A stretch of DNA of 64,000 nt from Daedaleopsis sinensis (taxonomy: Eukaryota > Basidiomycota > Agaricomycetes > Polyporales > Polyporaceae). The stretch spans positions 1,736,001-1,800,000 of the forward strand of contig CM066310.1 of assembly GCA_033807695.1 (NCBI GenBank), read 5' to 3'. Position 1 is the first letter of the stretch. Each line of letters starts with the position of its first letter. The notes under the pieces were generated by a model, which saw nothing but the letters and a program-made list of their open reading frames with translations, had not been told where the DNA came from and ran no database searches. The translations under genes were made by a program, and so were the position numbers. This document shows positions 23,664-35,535 of this stretch, one piece after another.

Positions 23664-24588
23664 TCACTGGCTAAGGATTGTGCGTACGAACGACTCGTAG
23701 TTGACATTGCCATCCCTGCGCGTCGCTCCGTGTCAGAAACGGGTGAAGAAACAGAAAAGAGAGTTGACGTACGGCCCGATCTGCGCGCCCTTGAGCAGCT
23801 CGTCCACCTCCTCGTCCGACATCTTCTCCCCAAGCTGCGTGAGCACGTATCGCAACTCGCCCGCGCCGATGAATCCATTGCCTTCTTTGTCGAACACTTG
23901 GAACCCACGGATGAACTCCTCTGATGACGCGAGTTAGCGAATATCCCATCATCAGTTGCGCGCAATACGCATTGTCCGATGCGGGGGGAAGGCCGATCGC
24001 GGTCAGGACAAACTACGCGTTGGATTGCGTGTAGATAGTGGAAATAGTGAGACGAACGTACCAGGCGTGCCTGCTGGCTTGAAGCCGTCTGGTCGGTTGA
24101 GGATGGTGAGGAAGTTCTTGTAGTCAACTGTGCCGCGCCGTTCGTTCGCATCCGAATTCACATCCGTCCACCCATCGATCCATACCCCAAGATGTTCCAC
24201 ACCAGCGTCGTAACCGATATGCACGAGTCATACCAGAACGCCGTCCAAGCCACGCAATGTTGAGATGACCATGAGCACATGAGCGAGTGGGACGACAAAG
24301 AGGACAGACGCACCTTCACGAGGAGCACCCGCGACGATGTCTGCGACCTCAGCTTGTGTCGGGTTCTGTCCTAGTGCGCGCAAGAGATCCCCGAGCACTT
24401 CTCGTGGCACTGCACCGGTACCCTTCTTGTCGAACAGCGCGAACGCCTCCTTGTACTCTGTTCCGTCCCCGATCCGCCCTTAAGTCCACGGACGGCGCTG
24501 GTTGCAAGGACAACGTACCTGCGTTATCGCTCTATAGTGCGCTGGTCAGTCCTCTTCTTTGCGCGTATAATTTCGACGAGCTCACCAT
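23664..24588 (-). CDS. MLC1: myosin essential light chain (Mlc1/Cdc4-like EF-hand protein)
   Basis: Light chain that binds IQ motifs of myosins, needed for the cytokinetic ring in fungi. About 148 residues. Exon 1 is just the ATG (24588-24586), exon 2 is 13 nt (24531-24519), and exon 3 starts at 24478. The protein begins MSDNAGRIGDG, then [36 protein letters not shown] (hallmark of essential light chains), [51 protein letters not shown] and ends [12 protein letters not shown] at 23664. Only the third EF-hand looks close to canonical, as in ELCs. Calmodulin is excluded by the LGQNPTQAE block and the single good loop. Confidence 0.9.
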
Positions 24589-25882
24589 AGTGCGAACGGA
24601 TGTGTGGGTAAGAGGAACGGGGAGGAAGCAAGTAATGGACCAGAAACAAGCCAATTCGCGCTTCACCTACCCCAGGCGGCTATCAGGAACCCAATTCTAG
24701 GGTTGGGTTTAGGAGCACGTGATGCCGACTTGACCCCGCCTCCGCCGGCGTTCGCGTCAGGGTTTAACTGTGACGGTCAAACACAGCGACCATAGATGAG
24801 GTCCAGGATATCTTGAGTTTTCAGTAAGTTGATTGTCAAGAAGTGTTTTGGCTTGGGGAATATCTAATCCCCCGTTTATCCGACTTCCACTACACAGTAG
24901 CACTGGCAGGGTGTATCTCGCACGCCGCCGGAGGAGCCTGAGGTGCGTTGCCCATTTATCAAGAGGTATTCAAGTTGTCACCATCTCACAACGACTGCAA
25001 TTTGCGACAGATGTATCACCATCACGCACCAATAGCGACTCGGAAGAGCCTCTGACGAAGATCTGCACTTCCTTCAGTGGTGCAAGTAATGCTGCGAGTC
25101 ATTTAGGATGACCGGTATTTGCCACTTAGCAGTTAGAGTCTGACCAATATGAATCTATAAAGATGCTAACGCATGTAGACTTATCGTACGCAGCTTTGGG
25201 CTCAGTAGTGCTGGAGAGCGCGCGGTTACGGTGAGTTGAAATGCTGTGTCGGACAATGCATGGTCCTGAGTACTGAGTCCTGACATTTCGTGGGTACTGG
25301 AACAGCTGAATGTTCACATCTCCCGCAGGCTGCAGAAGTTCCCCAGATGATAAGCAGCCTAACCACGATGTCCTTACCTCACCCCATCAAATCCACCGAG
25401 CTAGAAACGGTCCGATGCACCCTTCGCAATTGCTTACGAATGTCGAAAAAAATCAGGACCGGGCCTACGGTTTGCGTCCTCATAACCAGCCATGCGTGCA
25501 CCATCATGAAAGCTGTGGTATACACGCTAGAGGACATCAATGTCAGTACTCACGCGAAGCAATGCATCCAGTTCGTAGGACAAGATCTGACGTGGAGGTA
25601 TAAGGTGTGTCTCGGCTTCTATGGATGACTATAGCTATGAGCGTAACCCACGGCATGGTTCTGCTTCTCCCACTGATCCGGTGGGAATGTCTCGACACCA
25701 AACCGCTGGATGCACCGATTTCATATAACGTCTGGCAGGCTGAGTCTGAAGGCATCTAGTACTTCCCTATCTTGCATCGGCATTGCTCTCAACGTCCTAC
25801 GCCCCAAGCTCGATCTCCAGCTTGTGCAACAATCCGCGAGTACCTCGCATCCCGAGCCCGCCAAAGATCCCGCAGCTCTCAC
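24589..25882. other. 1.3-kb divergent intergenic region, nothing else recognised
   Basis: Lies between the light-chain start and adenylating reductase 1 (opposite strands). Short frames here are not protein-like. Confidence 0.5.
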
Positions 25883-28800
25883 ATGCCGCTAAATCCAGCA
25901 GATGTGCCGCCGCACATCACCACGGAGTTCCGCGCGCCGCTGGAGCTTCTCAAGCGCACGGACCTGGTTGTCTCGCAGCTTTACGACTGGAATGCGAGAG
26001 AGAACCCGAACTATCCACTCTTCGTCTACCAGGACAAGGACGGCGACAAGCTAGAGTACATCACATACGCGATCGCCAACCGGGCAATCGACCGCGCGGC
26101 GCGCTATGTCGCGTCGCGCGTGGGATGCGGAGGCAAGGAGGCGGCCCCCGTCCAGCCCGTCGTAGCGCTGTTCGCGAACACAGGTGAGTATCGTGGTAGC
26201 TGTGTCTTGTGCACGCGCAGCTCGACTGGCGCAATGTCGTACGTCCTTCTGACGCGGAACCCAACCCCAGATACGATCACATACTACTGCACCGCAATCG
26301 GAATCATGAGGGCGGGATGCACGCTCTTCCTCGTCTCGACGCGGAACACGGCCTCCGCGGTCGTGGACATGCTTAAGCGCACGGACACGACCCACATCGT
26401 CGTCTCCGGGGACGCCTTCATGTCAGGAATCGCCGAAGAGGCGAGGCGCACGCTCTCCGCGTCCGGAGTCGGCGTCGTGCAGATCGCGATGCCCGTGTTT
26501 GACGATCTCTACGCGGAGGAGTTGGACCCGCGCAGCCCGTTCGCGGTCGACGTCGAGCTGCCCCAGAAGTTCCACCCCAAGGCCAACGGGATCATCCTGC
26601 ACTCTTCCGGTACGTCCTCGACCAGCGAATATGCCCGCGCCCGGAGCGTGGCTCTCCTGACACAGAGCATGCGTAAGGTTCTACCGGGCATCCCAAACCT
26701 CTCCCATGGGCACACGAGCGTCTTTTCCTGTGGGGGCAAGAGCCAAGTGCGTGCGATCGTCTCTTCCCAGCTCTCCTAAAGCCAATGGACTGGACGCTTT
26801 CTAGTGCGCTGCGGCCTAGACGTGTTCGGCTCCATCATGGGCTGCCAAGGGACGCCCATGTTCCACGGTCTGGGCATGTTTATGTACTCTTCCTCGGTAT
26901 GTTGTGCATTCGAGCCTGCGCGATATATGACCAGGTGACCCTATAACCAACCTAGCCTGTCCTCGGGTTCATCGTAGCGGCCTTCAAACCTGCTTCCCCA
27001 CCTACGGCGCCCACGCCTGACGCCGTCTGGGAAGGTTTGGTGGCTACGAAAGCCGACTTCTCCTGGAGCGTCCCGTCGTTCATTGAGGTACGGCCCCCGG
27101 AAATTACTGTCCACGGTATCTGACGATATCTACAGGAGTGGGCTCGGGACCCCGAGAAAGTGCTCAGCATGAAAGCCATGCGCGGTGTCGTATGTTCTTT
27201 GCTGTCGCTGTGATATCCGTGGCATGGCCTGACGCGAGTTTCCATAGCTGTTTGGAGGCGCCGCGCTGAACGAGGAGGTCGGAAACGCGCTCGCGAGCGC
27301 CGGAATATCGCTGTATCCAGTGTATGGGTGGTACGTAACTACCGTCGCGAGTCCCGATATGCTGATTGAGAGTAGGATGGATTAGCACCGAGGTTGGGCT
27401 GATCAACAGGTTCGCAAGACGTGGGTGCCCCGATTCTTGAGAGACAGTCATACACGATGGCTCATACGCCACTGCTGTAGCCAACCCAGGGATGGACTGG
27501 CCGTACTGGGACTTGACACCAGGAACGCAGGCATTCTTCCGGCCTGCAGGTGACAACACGTATGAGGTGGTCATCCTGGTACTGTATCTTAATCTACTAC
27601 GTGCGGTCAAATACCTGACTTCTCGCCGGCAGTCATCAGTGAACCTTCCTCTGCCCAAGACCAACACGAAGGTGGGAGATAAGGACGCATATGCGACAAG
27701 CGACCTTGTCGTGCCACATCCTAGCAAGGCTGGGCTGTGGAAGATAATTGGGCGTGCGGACGAGCAAATCATTCTCTCTAATGGAGAGAAGGTATGTGCT
27801 CTGCTACTCCACTATAACCTTCCTGGTTGATCGCGATCTGTAGACAAATCCTGTTCCTCTAGGTTCGTCTGAGCACCCATTGTCCTGGCCCAGTCGCGCT
27901 CAACTCACGTGCGTCCATTGTAGAGAAGATGATCAACGCCGACCCGTTCGTCAAGAGCTCCGTCATGTTTGGAAGAGGCAAATTCCAGAATGGTGTCCTC
28001 ATTGAGCCCATCGAAGAGTTCGCTTTCGACCCGAGCGATATCAAGAAACTAGAAGCATACCGGAATAAGATATGGTCCGCTCCAGTCCGCATCGCTCTAT
28101 AAGGTCGCGCGCATTGCTGAGAACGATGTACGCAGGCCGACGATCGAACGTGTAAATGAATACGCACCACAACACTCCCGGATATTCAAAGAGGTCCGTT
28201 CCTATTTATATGGTTCTCGTCTGCTCCGTGTCGCTGATTTGTCTTCTGGTACAGATGATACTCGTCACATCCCCTTCCAAGCCGTTCCAATATACCGTCA
28301 AGGGCTCGCCTAGGAGGCACGTCATTCTGCAGGAATACCACGAGGAGGTCGAGGCGCTCTACAAAGACGTAGAGAATAGCTCGCAAAGTGACTTCACGCC
28401 GCCCGCAAACTGGGACGCGGAAAGCACGCTCGCCTTCATCCGCACAATCGTTGAGAACACCCTCCGCCAGCCCATCCCCGACGATGCCGATATCTTCCGC
28501 AATGGAGGCGACAGGTGAGCGCATTATACGCGCGCAATGGCTGCACTCATCCCGACGCATCCAGCTTGCAAGCGACGTGGATACGCAACACCATCTTGCG
28601 GGCGATCCGCGAGACGAACAAGGACGCCGCGAAAGGCCTGCCGATGAACCTCGTCTTCGCCGCCCCGACGATCGCATCCCTTGCCCGCGTAGTGTGGAGC
28701 GTGGCAAGCAGCTCCGTGGACGGATCACACCATGTCCCGCACACTCCAGAGGACCTATGGAAGTACGTCGACAAGTATGCGGACAACCTCCCTGCGCGCC

Positions 28801-30175
28801 CGGCGAACGTCGTCGAGCGCCCGCCGGGAAAAGATGTGGTAGTCATCACCGGCACTACGGGTGGCTTCGGTTGTGACACGCTCGAGCACCTGTTGGGGGA
28901 CGTGAGCGTCGACCGGGTGTATGCGTTCAACAGGAAGGGCGCGCAGACGATGGTGCGGCAGCGCGAGCAGTTCCGGACCCGAGGTCTGGATGAAGCACTT
29001 CTGAACTCTCCGAAGTTCGTGATGGTCGAGGTAGAATTGCACGAGCCTGGGTTCGGACTCGCCCCAGAACAGCTTACGGAGGCGAGTGTGACAACCAGTT
29101 GTCTGCGTCGCTGTCGCTGACATTATCGTCGCTGTAGATTCGAGATTCGGTTACGCACATCATGCACAACGGTATGGCCAGCCACTACACTTTAGCATAT
29201 CTACTAGAGTGCGTGCTGACTCGACATGTTGTAGCTTGGAAGGTCAACTTCAATCTCTCGCTCCCCTCTTTTGAGGCCGACATCCAGGCCACACGCAATC
29301 TCGCAGACCTCGCGTTGAGCTCGCCGTACAAGACACCTCCTGCGATTATCTTCGTCAGTTCCGTCGGTATATTCGGCAGTACGTGTTTAGCCTCCCGGTC
29401 CGCGTAGCATGCGTAGCTAATGCTTCTGCGCAAGACTGCAAGCTGGCTGCGCCTGTCCCAGAAGTCTCTATCGACGATCCCACCTCCCCCTTCGGCAACG
29501 GCTACTCCGAGTCCAAGTGGGTCACAGAGCACGTCCTTCGCAAGGTCGCGGAGCGCACAGGTGTGCACACCGTCGTTATGCGTCTGGGCCAGGTCGCTGG
29601 GGACAGACTCGGCTACTGGAACGAGAAGGAGTGGTTCCCGGCCCTCGTCAAGTCTGCCCTCTTCCAGCACTGTCTGCCGGATTTCGACGGGGTGAGTCCT
29701 CTTCTCGTTTGTATCGTCGATATCATCGCTCAGTGTTCAACGACAGTCTGTCACTTGGTTCCCTGCATATGAAGCGGCCAAGGCGTTTGCAGAGCTGCGC
29801 CGTTCACCTGAGCCGTTCGTGCACCTCGTCCATCCCCGGCCGACCCCTTGGCACACGATCATGGCCCCGATCGCACTGACGATGAACGTGCCGCTCGTCT
29901 CATTCGAGGAGTGGATCAAGGCACTCGAAGCCAGCGCCGATGCTGGCTCCACGGCAGAAGTCGATGCGATGAAGCTCAACCCTGCTCTGCACCTTCTGTC
30001 GTTCTTCAAGGCGACTGGCCAGAACTCGACCCCGGATAGGGAGCCTATGGGCTTGGTGTATCTTTCAACGCAGAAAGCGAGGGCGGTGTCGGAATCTCTG
30101 GCTAGTATGCCCGAGTTGACCACAGAGCGCGCGTTACAGTGGGTGACTGCTTGGAAGAAATCGGGGTTCTTCTGA
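25883..30175 (+). CDS. NRPS-like adenylating reductase 1 (A-T-R)
   Basis: Activates a carboxylic acid as its AMP ester, loads it on a carrier thiol and releases it reductively as an aldehyde. Starts MPLNPADVPPHI at 25883. The adenylation domain has HSSG joined over an intron (26610-26677) to STGHPKPLPWAHERL, MFHGLGMFMYSSS, LFGGAALNEEVGNALASAG, YPVYG then STEVG, KAGLWKIIGRADEQIILSNGEK in the later exons. The carrier motif is GGDSLQATWI, its Ser split by the intron 28515-28564. The reductase domain shows VVITGTTGGFGCDTL (NADP site), FNRKG, IFVSSVGIFG, GYSESKWVTEHVL (Tyr/Lys) and VVMRLGQVAGD. Ends KKSGFF at 30175. About 15 introns, all apparently functional. From about 28,845 onward it is about 94% identical to genes 2 and 3, while upstream it is clearly different. 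Confidence 0.9.
28845..29798 (+). repeat. gene-conversion-like tract in the reductase domain of gene 1
   Basis: Closely matches 38424-39386 and 48023-48985, introns included (for example TATGGCCAGCCACTACACTT in all three), while upstream exons of gene 1 and genes 2/3 align only at protein level. Confidence 0.75.
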
Positions 30176-30747
30176 CGGTCGCTTGGCCTGGGGGCGGTTG
30201 GTCGGCCAACGATTATCTATAGACCACACCTGCTCGTTAGCGCATCGTTGTTAAGGGCTGTCATTGTTGTATAGAAGTACTATGATAAGCCACCTTGATG
30301 TCGCTGTGCCGGTTCGCAGTAAAAATGGAGCAAATCGTTGAGTGATCACATCTTGTTAGTAGTCACGATCTCGGCTGCCTCTCTGTAGCGACCCAAGTCA
30401 GAATCTGTTGCAAACCTTTCTGCCATTGGTTTATGATGGCTGTTCGACTGACTGGACATATCATATCACCGCACTATGTCAGTTCGCATCCTAAATCAAG
30501 CTTGTGTGACAGGACAAGTCACCACCAGGAGTTATTTAATCTTGTGCCGTACAGCGATGCCCATGATGTGTTACACCAGGTGACAAGACGACATTGCCAT
30601 GCGGTCTCGGGGCCTAGAAATATACCTGATGTATCCACTGATGCCTGATACGGCGAGGGGTGTATATAATCAGCTGCGCCCTTGGAGTGGAACTACCAAC
30701 ATCCGCCGGTGCTCGCTCTTTCACACTTTACCCCCACGCTTCAGAGT
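30176..30747. other. intergenic spacer (copy at 39764-40335)
   Basis: 3' flank of reductase 1 and promoter of the seven-helix gene. The two copies differ at one seen base (30309 C versus 39898 G region). Confidence 0.6.
30663..30670 (+). promoter_or_regulatory. TATA box of seven-helix gene, copy 1
   Basis: TATATAAT about 80 bp before the ATG at 30748. Duplicated at 40251-40258. Confidence 0.5.
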
Positions 30748-32631
30748 ATGTCCTCAGACGACAATCTCCTCGACGATATCAGGTACTACACAGTGGAATA
30801 ATAGACGTACATTCCAATGGATTTATACTCACATGGACTCCTTTGCAGTGGCAATCAATTCGCAACTTTTTGCGAGATCTCATCTATGAGTGAGCATGAA
30901 ATCATGTAACTTCAAAAAACATCAAGTTGCAGTCTCTAGACACATCTTCTTTGCAGAGTTCTTCATTTACGACTTCATCATCACATTCCGTTGGGAAGTC
31001 CGATACTTCTGGAAACGCCCCTGGTCAATTGCAGCTGTTATTTTTCTGGGGATCCGATATGGGTCCTTGTTGTACGCATTCCTGTACTTCCTGCAAGGAT
31101 ACACAAATGAGGTACAGCCTTCGCTCTATCCTAATAGTATTCATTGATATATTCGTACTAACTACATCATGGATGATCACTACAGCTGTGCGCTGATTGA
31201 CATTTTACTCGTTCAATAGTATCATTAGGCTGACGCCAGGTTCGGGACACGCAGCTGCAGAATATCCTACGAAATAATCCTTGGGGTCCAGATTATTCTG
31301 TTCAGCATCGTCGCCGGTGGGTCTACTACTCTTTGATCTACCCAAGCTTATATCGATCAACCCAACAGCATTCTCTGGTATCAGGGCCTATGCTCTATGC
31401 AGAAATTGGTTCATCTCAGGAGTTATTGTGGCTCTCTCTCTGGCACCGGCATGCACCAGTGTTGTATGTATACCTAAGTGATCACTAACCTCCATCTGCT
31501 AACTGACATATACAGCTTGATCTTATACCAAGCTTCGAAGTGCAGCAGCTAGACCCTCAATCGGAGGAGGGGGCTGTCTGTGTTATACAATACGGCTCAC
31601 GGTATACATATATTGTGTCAGTAACTTTCGTCATTGAAGTAAAGTTGTACTACAGTCGACCTACTTATCACTGATTTTGCTTCACAGAGGTATGTGCTAG
31701 TAGGACTCCCTAAATTATGAGGCTACTCTCAGGCTCAAGATATTGATGTATTTTGCTGTGTAGACAATGTGGTCGGACGGGCACCATTAATCCTTGCAGA
31801 TTTCCTTGTCGCAGTGATAACTTGGCGCAATGCGTTCAGCCTGGGTACTAGAACACCACGTGCAGATATCCGCGCTTGGCTAAAACGCAGGCAGATAACC
31901 TTCTCAGGTGTTTTGCTGTTCAATGGTACGTACTTCATTGCTACGGACTATTACTGCCAATTTGAACTAACGGACACGTCAATAGGCACCCTGTATTTTC
32001 TGTGAGCCCGTTACGTACCGGCCAGCGTCCCCCCGATGGTCCCACTCATATCTTGTGAAAACAGAGTGTTGTCTATGCTGAATCTACTATATGTTGTCGC
32101 TGTAGGTGACGGAATGCGTCGGCATCTACATTTGCTTGGAAATACTTACGACATATCATCAATAGGGAGTTGGAAATAGCAGGGTGGCCGTCTTGCTCTA
32201 CAACATACCACTTGCAATGACTAACTCGTAAGTCTGTGTACTTTGACTCTATGGAAGCACATACTATACTTACTCACGTCAACCCTCGTACCGTTAACTA
32301 TGCCGAAAATACTGTCCTCACTTTTATCAGACTTACTGTGATTCTCATATATCGCTTCCTGCTGGATCTTCAAGAAGCGAATGAGCACAATATCCGAATT
32401 GGTTCACAAGATTCAGCGCTACGCATGCCACACACTTCCTCACAGTCGAGTTCGCTCAACTTCGTGGACCGGGCCATTGGTTCGATTGGGTCGATCATCA
32501 TTCCTGGAGTCACGGACGAGCACGATGAATACTACGAAGATGATACCCCAGCGGCAGAGGACAGTAGAGCAATCAATTGTAGCCAAGAGTCCGAGGGGAG
32601 CATACAGAGTTCCTTGACCATTGAGGCATAG
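30748..32631 (+). CDS. DUF6533-type seven-helix membrane protein, copy 1
   Basis: A basidiomycete multi-pass protein family of GPCR-like topology with an N-terminal DUF6533 segment. Starts MSSDDNLLDDI, followed by an intron. The DUF6533-like part is ISRHIFFAEFFIYDFIITFR and EVRYFWKRPWSIAAVIFLG. Later helices include YEIILGVQIILFSIVA joined to AFSGIRAYALCRNWFISG, VIVALSLAPACTSV, and APLILADFLVAVITW then FSGVLLFNGTLYFL. The C-terminal exon has ENTVLTFIRLTVILIYRFLL followed by DLQEANEHN and an acidic, Ser-rich tail ending SLTIEA. About seven introns, and splice sites that could be checked keep the frame, so it looks intact. Ligand unknown. Confidence 0.75.
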
Positions 32632-32946
32632 AAGAATGCTCCGGCGAGTAGCAGTCCCCAATTCCAATGTCTTGATGATAGAATAGCTCTAGTTGTACGG
32701 ATCTAGTCCCTTTCTCATGTTATGTTCTCCTTGTCTGTAGTAGCCGCGCACAGAAACGCATACTGTAACCCAAGAACTCAATACGGACTAGCAGTTGAAG
32801 CACGTAGAGATCATATTGCATGGGTATGTGCAGCATACAAGTACGACGGCGAAGAAGCAAGCGAAATATTATAACCAGTTCCAGAAACCGACACTAACTC
32901 ACTGCCGAGAGATTCCGCCCCCACACGACCAACCTCCTGCCAACGA

Positions 32947-33905
32947 AATTTAGTCAACATCGCGCATGCTGCGGCTCGTACGGTGTGTGCGGCGCTCCTC
33001 GCGGGTATCGTATTCGTAGCAACCCCCCGAGGTGTCGGTGGGTGAGCTCGAGGGTGCTGGGGAGGAGGCTGATGGAGCTCCACCCGTGGGTGCCGGTGCG
33101 GCGGAGGAAGTAGACGAAAGTGCGGCTGTGGATGTCGGTACTATGGCTGGCAATGGCTCGCTGCAAGAGGAGGTGTTACGTTGTCGTTCTTGTTGCCGTC
33201 ACCGGAGTCGGAGCCGCTGACGAAAGACGCGATGGCCAAGCCCGGGAAGACGTACATGAAGCCCGGGTTGCTAACAAGTGTATAGTATACACACTCTCTG
33301 GCCAGAGACCGTCCTAATAGGACGATCCGTCGGCCAGAGAGTGCGCGTCAGATATTATGTATTAGTCGTGCGAACGGAAGAAATCGCGAACCTACTTACA
33401 TCTGGAGTGAGGATACTAACGTCGGTGTTCTGATACGCCCCAAGAGAGCTGACGGTCGCGTTCGGGAGGCCGTTGCCGTTACCGCCAATACGGACCAGCG
33501 TGTACACGACAGGTAGAACTCCGGGCCACCTAGAGAGCGATCTGGAGGGAAACAATCTGGAGGAGGCTAGGTCAGCTCTCGTGTATCAACGAGTAATCAT
33601 AGTGAACCCACCTCACATATGCCGGCTAAGGTAATCGCCAGGTGCGATGTTCTGGGAGAGAGAGAGAGAGTAGGTTCCCCCGTTCACTATGAGCACCACG
33701 TGAGAGAGCCAAATGCATTCGCGACTCCAATGGAGGGGTGTGCTCACTGATATCTTGCTGGACCCAATCCGACCCATCGCTCTTCTTCAAGTTGCCGACC
33801 TCGTCGATCTTTCATTGCGCATTCGACGCGTCGAACTGGTCGCATGTCGTGCCCTCGCACGTACGTCAACATCGGCCCGGTGTTGTGCGGCCACTGACCA
33901 CAGAC
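32947..33905 (-). pseudogene. decayed AA9 lytic polysaccharide monooxygenase, copy 1
   Basis: Reads opposite to the flanking genes. It aligns with the intact AA9 gene at 53120-54385: WPHNTGPMLTY, KKSDGS..WVQQDI, GETYSLSLPQNIAPGDYL, VRIGGNGNGLPNAT, SILTPD, then a Ser/Thr-rich tail ending GGCYEYDTREERR. It lacks the first two exons (signal peptide and N-terminal copper His). A deletion of about 8 bases follows MLTY, and the Cys-containing EFYPSC block is replaced by out-of-frame sequence. A hairpin is inserted in the last intron. Not functional. Confidence 0.85.
33292..33343. repeat. 52-bp perfect-arm hairpin inside the AA9 pseudogene (copy 1)
   Basis: Arms CACTCTCTGGCC and GGCCAGAGAGTG flank a centre that itself contains CGTCCTAATAGGACG. 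Absent from the matching intron of the intact AA9 gene, so it is an insertion. Could be a tiny foldback element. Confidence 0.6.
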
Positions 33906-34099
33906 ATCAGATCCTGGTTAAGTTCGATGATCTACCACGCTGGATTGCCGAATGAAGAACGCACTCGAGTCCAGGTGCAATTCATGGAGTCAGTAGCCTT
34001 GCTATGCTGTGGCATACTATGCAACAATGACAGCACTCACATTGAAGCAGCGACTCGGCGGAGCTTCCGCGGGAGAGACCGCTTTCGTTCCGGCCCAAT

Positions 34100-35535
34100 C
34101 GGAGCTGCATCGGAGACCGAATACTTGCGACACGGCGCCAATTAAATGCCAACGGTGTCCGACGACTACTAGTACTTGTGCCCTGCCTGCTCATGCCTTA
34201 CCACATACACACTGGCTGATAGACTGTGTTGTGTTGTTTCAACAAATTCAACAGATAGAAAGATACTGCCGGACTCTGCACACACATGTCGATTCAACAC
34301 CCTGCATCTTCAATCGAGACGGGTCCCGCAGCCTCACGCAACAGCGAATAGTCCAGAAGAATCGCTCTTCCAAATCGTATGTACGTCAGTCCCGGGAGGA
34401 CGGCGTGAAACCCCCGAGAAGTTTACACGTCACCACGTACGTTCAGAACTTGGGTCTTGTCACACAAACTAAAAACCGATATTAATCTGATTTTTCATGT
34501 CACGATATATGCTCACTCGACGACACGAGCACTTCCGACGCTGCCTACTGCTTCTATCAGAGCTATCTGCGAAGGAAATACGTGTAGGTAACCTCCGGCT
34601 TGTGTCAGACCATCGACTTCGCACTCGGCTCAAGCCTCTCATCAACTCCTCGATGATCTGTGTACTCCGATCGTGCCCAAGTACGGTGGGCAAGCCCTTT
34701 CTGTCTCCCTTCCGCGCGTCTACATATTTTGCCTCGTATGCTCCTACGACATCTACCTCCCACTGAAATCCTTCCATCAGATATCTCCCAATCCTCTTCG
34801 TCTCACACCAGTTACCTCCTGAGAGCCGCTCGACGGAGATGGCGCGAACCAATTGAAATTCTCAGCGCCGAAGCGGCACTCCTGGTGCTCCTCTCTGTGC
34901 GTCCCCTGAAAATCATAAAAATCAGGATGACTCATGCGCGTGAGTGGCTGGGTCTGACATATTCATGCATTCTCTGTGAACGAGTTCAGACATGTGAATG
35001 AGTTCGGACACGCATGCGGTTGTATCTCCGTGCCAAGTCACCAGGACTGTGGGGCACCTTCCACCGGATTCCGACGGGAATCCCGTGGATGATGGCGGAC
35101 GTCAGGCATAGCTAGTGATGCGCCACACGAGTGGGCGGTGATGGACCTGTAAGTAGACTCGCAGCATCGCGCCCCGCACAAGCGGTTCCGAGCAGCCTCC
35201 CCCGTTTACCTTGGCCTGTAAAGGTTCAAAGCTCTAAAGCACTCCAGTGATTCGACTCGTCCCTCTCCGTGCATGGAGAAGTCAATACGCCATATGCTGC
35301 CGTGTGTGGATGCTCGTTTGGCACTGTTCACGAATATCCGCCTTAGATGCAGGAAATGTTCTATCTGTGACCACGTTGCTGTTGTGGAAACCTTCTTGGG
35401 CGGGGACCCCGGGAAACACCTTAGGATTACCTCAGATCCTTTCACAGCCCCATCGACTCATCGAGCTTATAGCTTCACTGCGATCATCACCCACTTCCAC
35501 GCAACTGGTTGAATACGCCCGCACAGCTCTCCGCG
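34100..35535. other. upstream region of reductase 2, non-coding
   Basis: No gene recognised. Copies at 34253-35535 and 43841-45135 differ by substitutions and by indels of +2, +6, +1 and +3, which break every open frame, so coding use is unlikely. Confidence 0.55.

Noticed and set aside
26610..26677. Apparently broken P-loop of reductase 1 (SMRKVLPGIP reading)
   Set aside because: Using the acceptor GTAAG at 26677 gives HSSG-STGHPKPLPW, an intact motif.
34287..34850. Frames beginning MSIQHPASS and the overlapping minus-strand frame
   Set aside because: The duplicated copy has +2, +6, +1 and +3 indels that break them; not under coding constraint.
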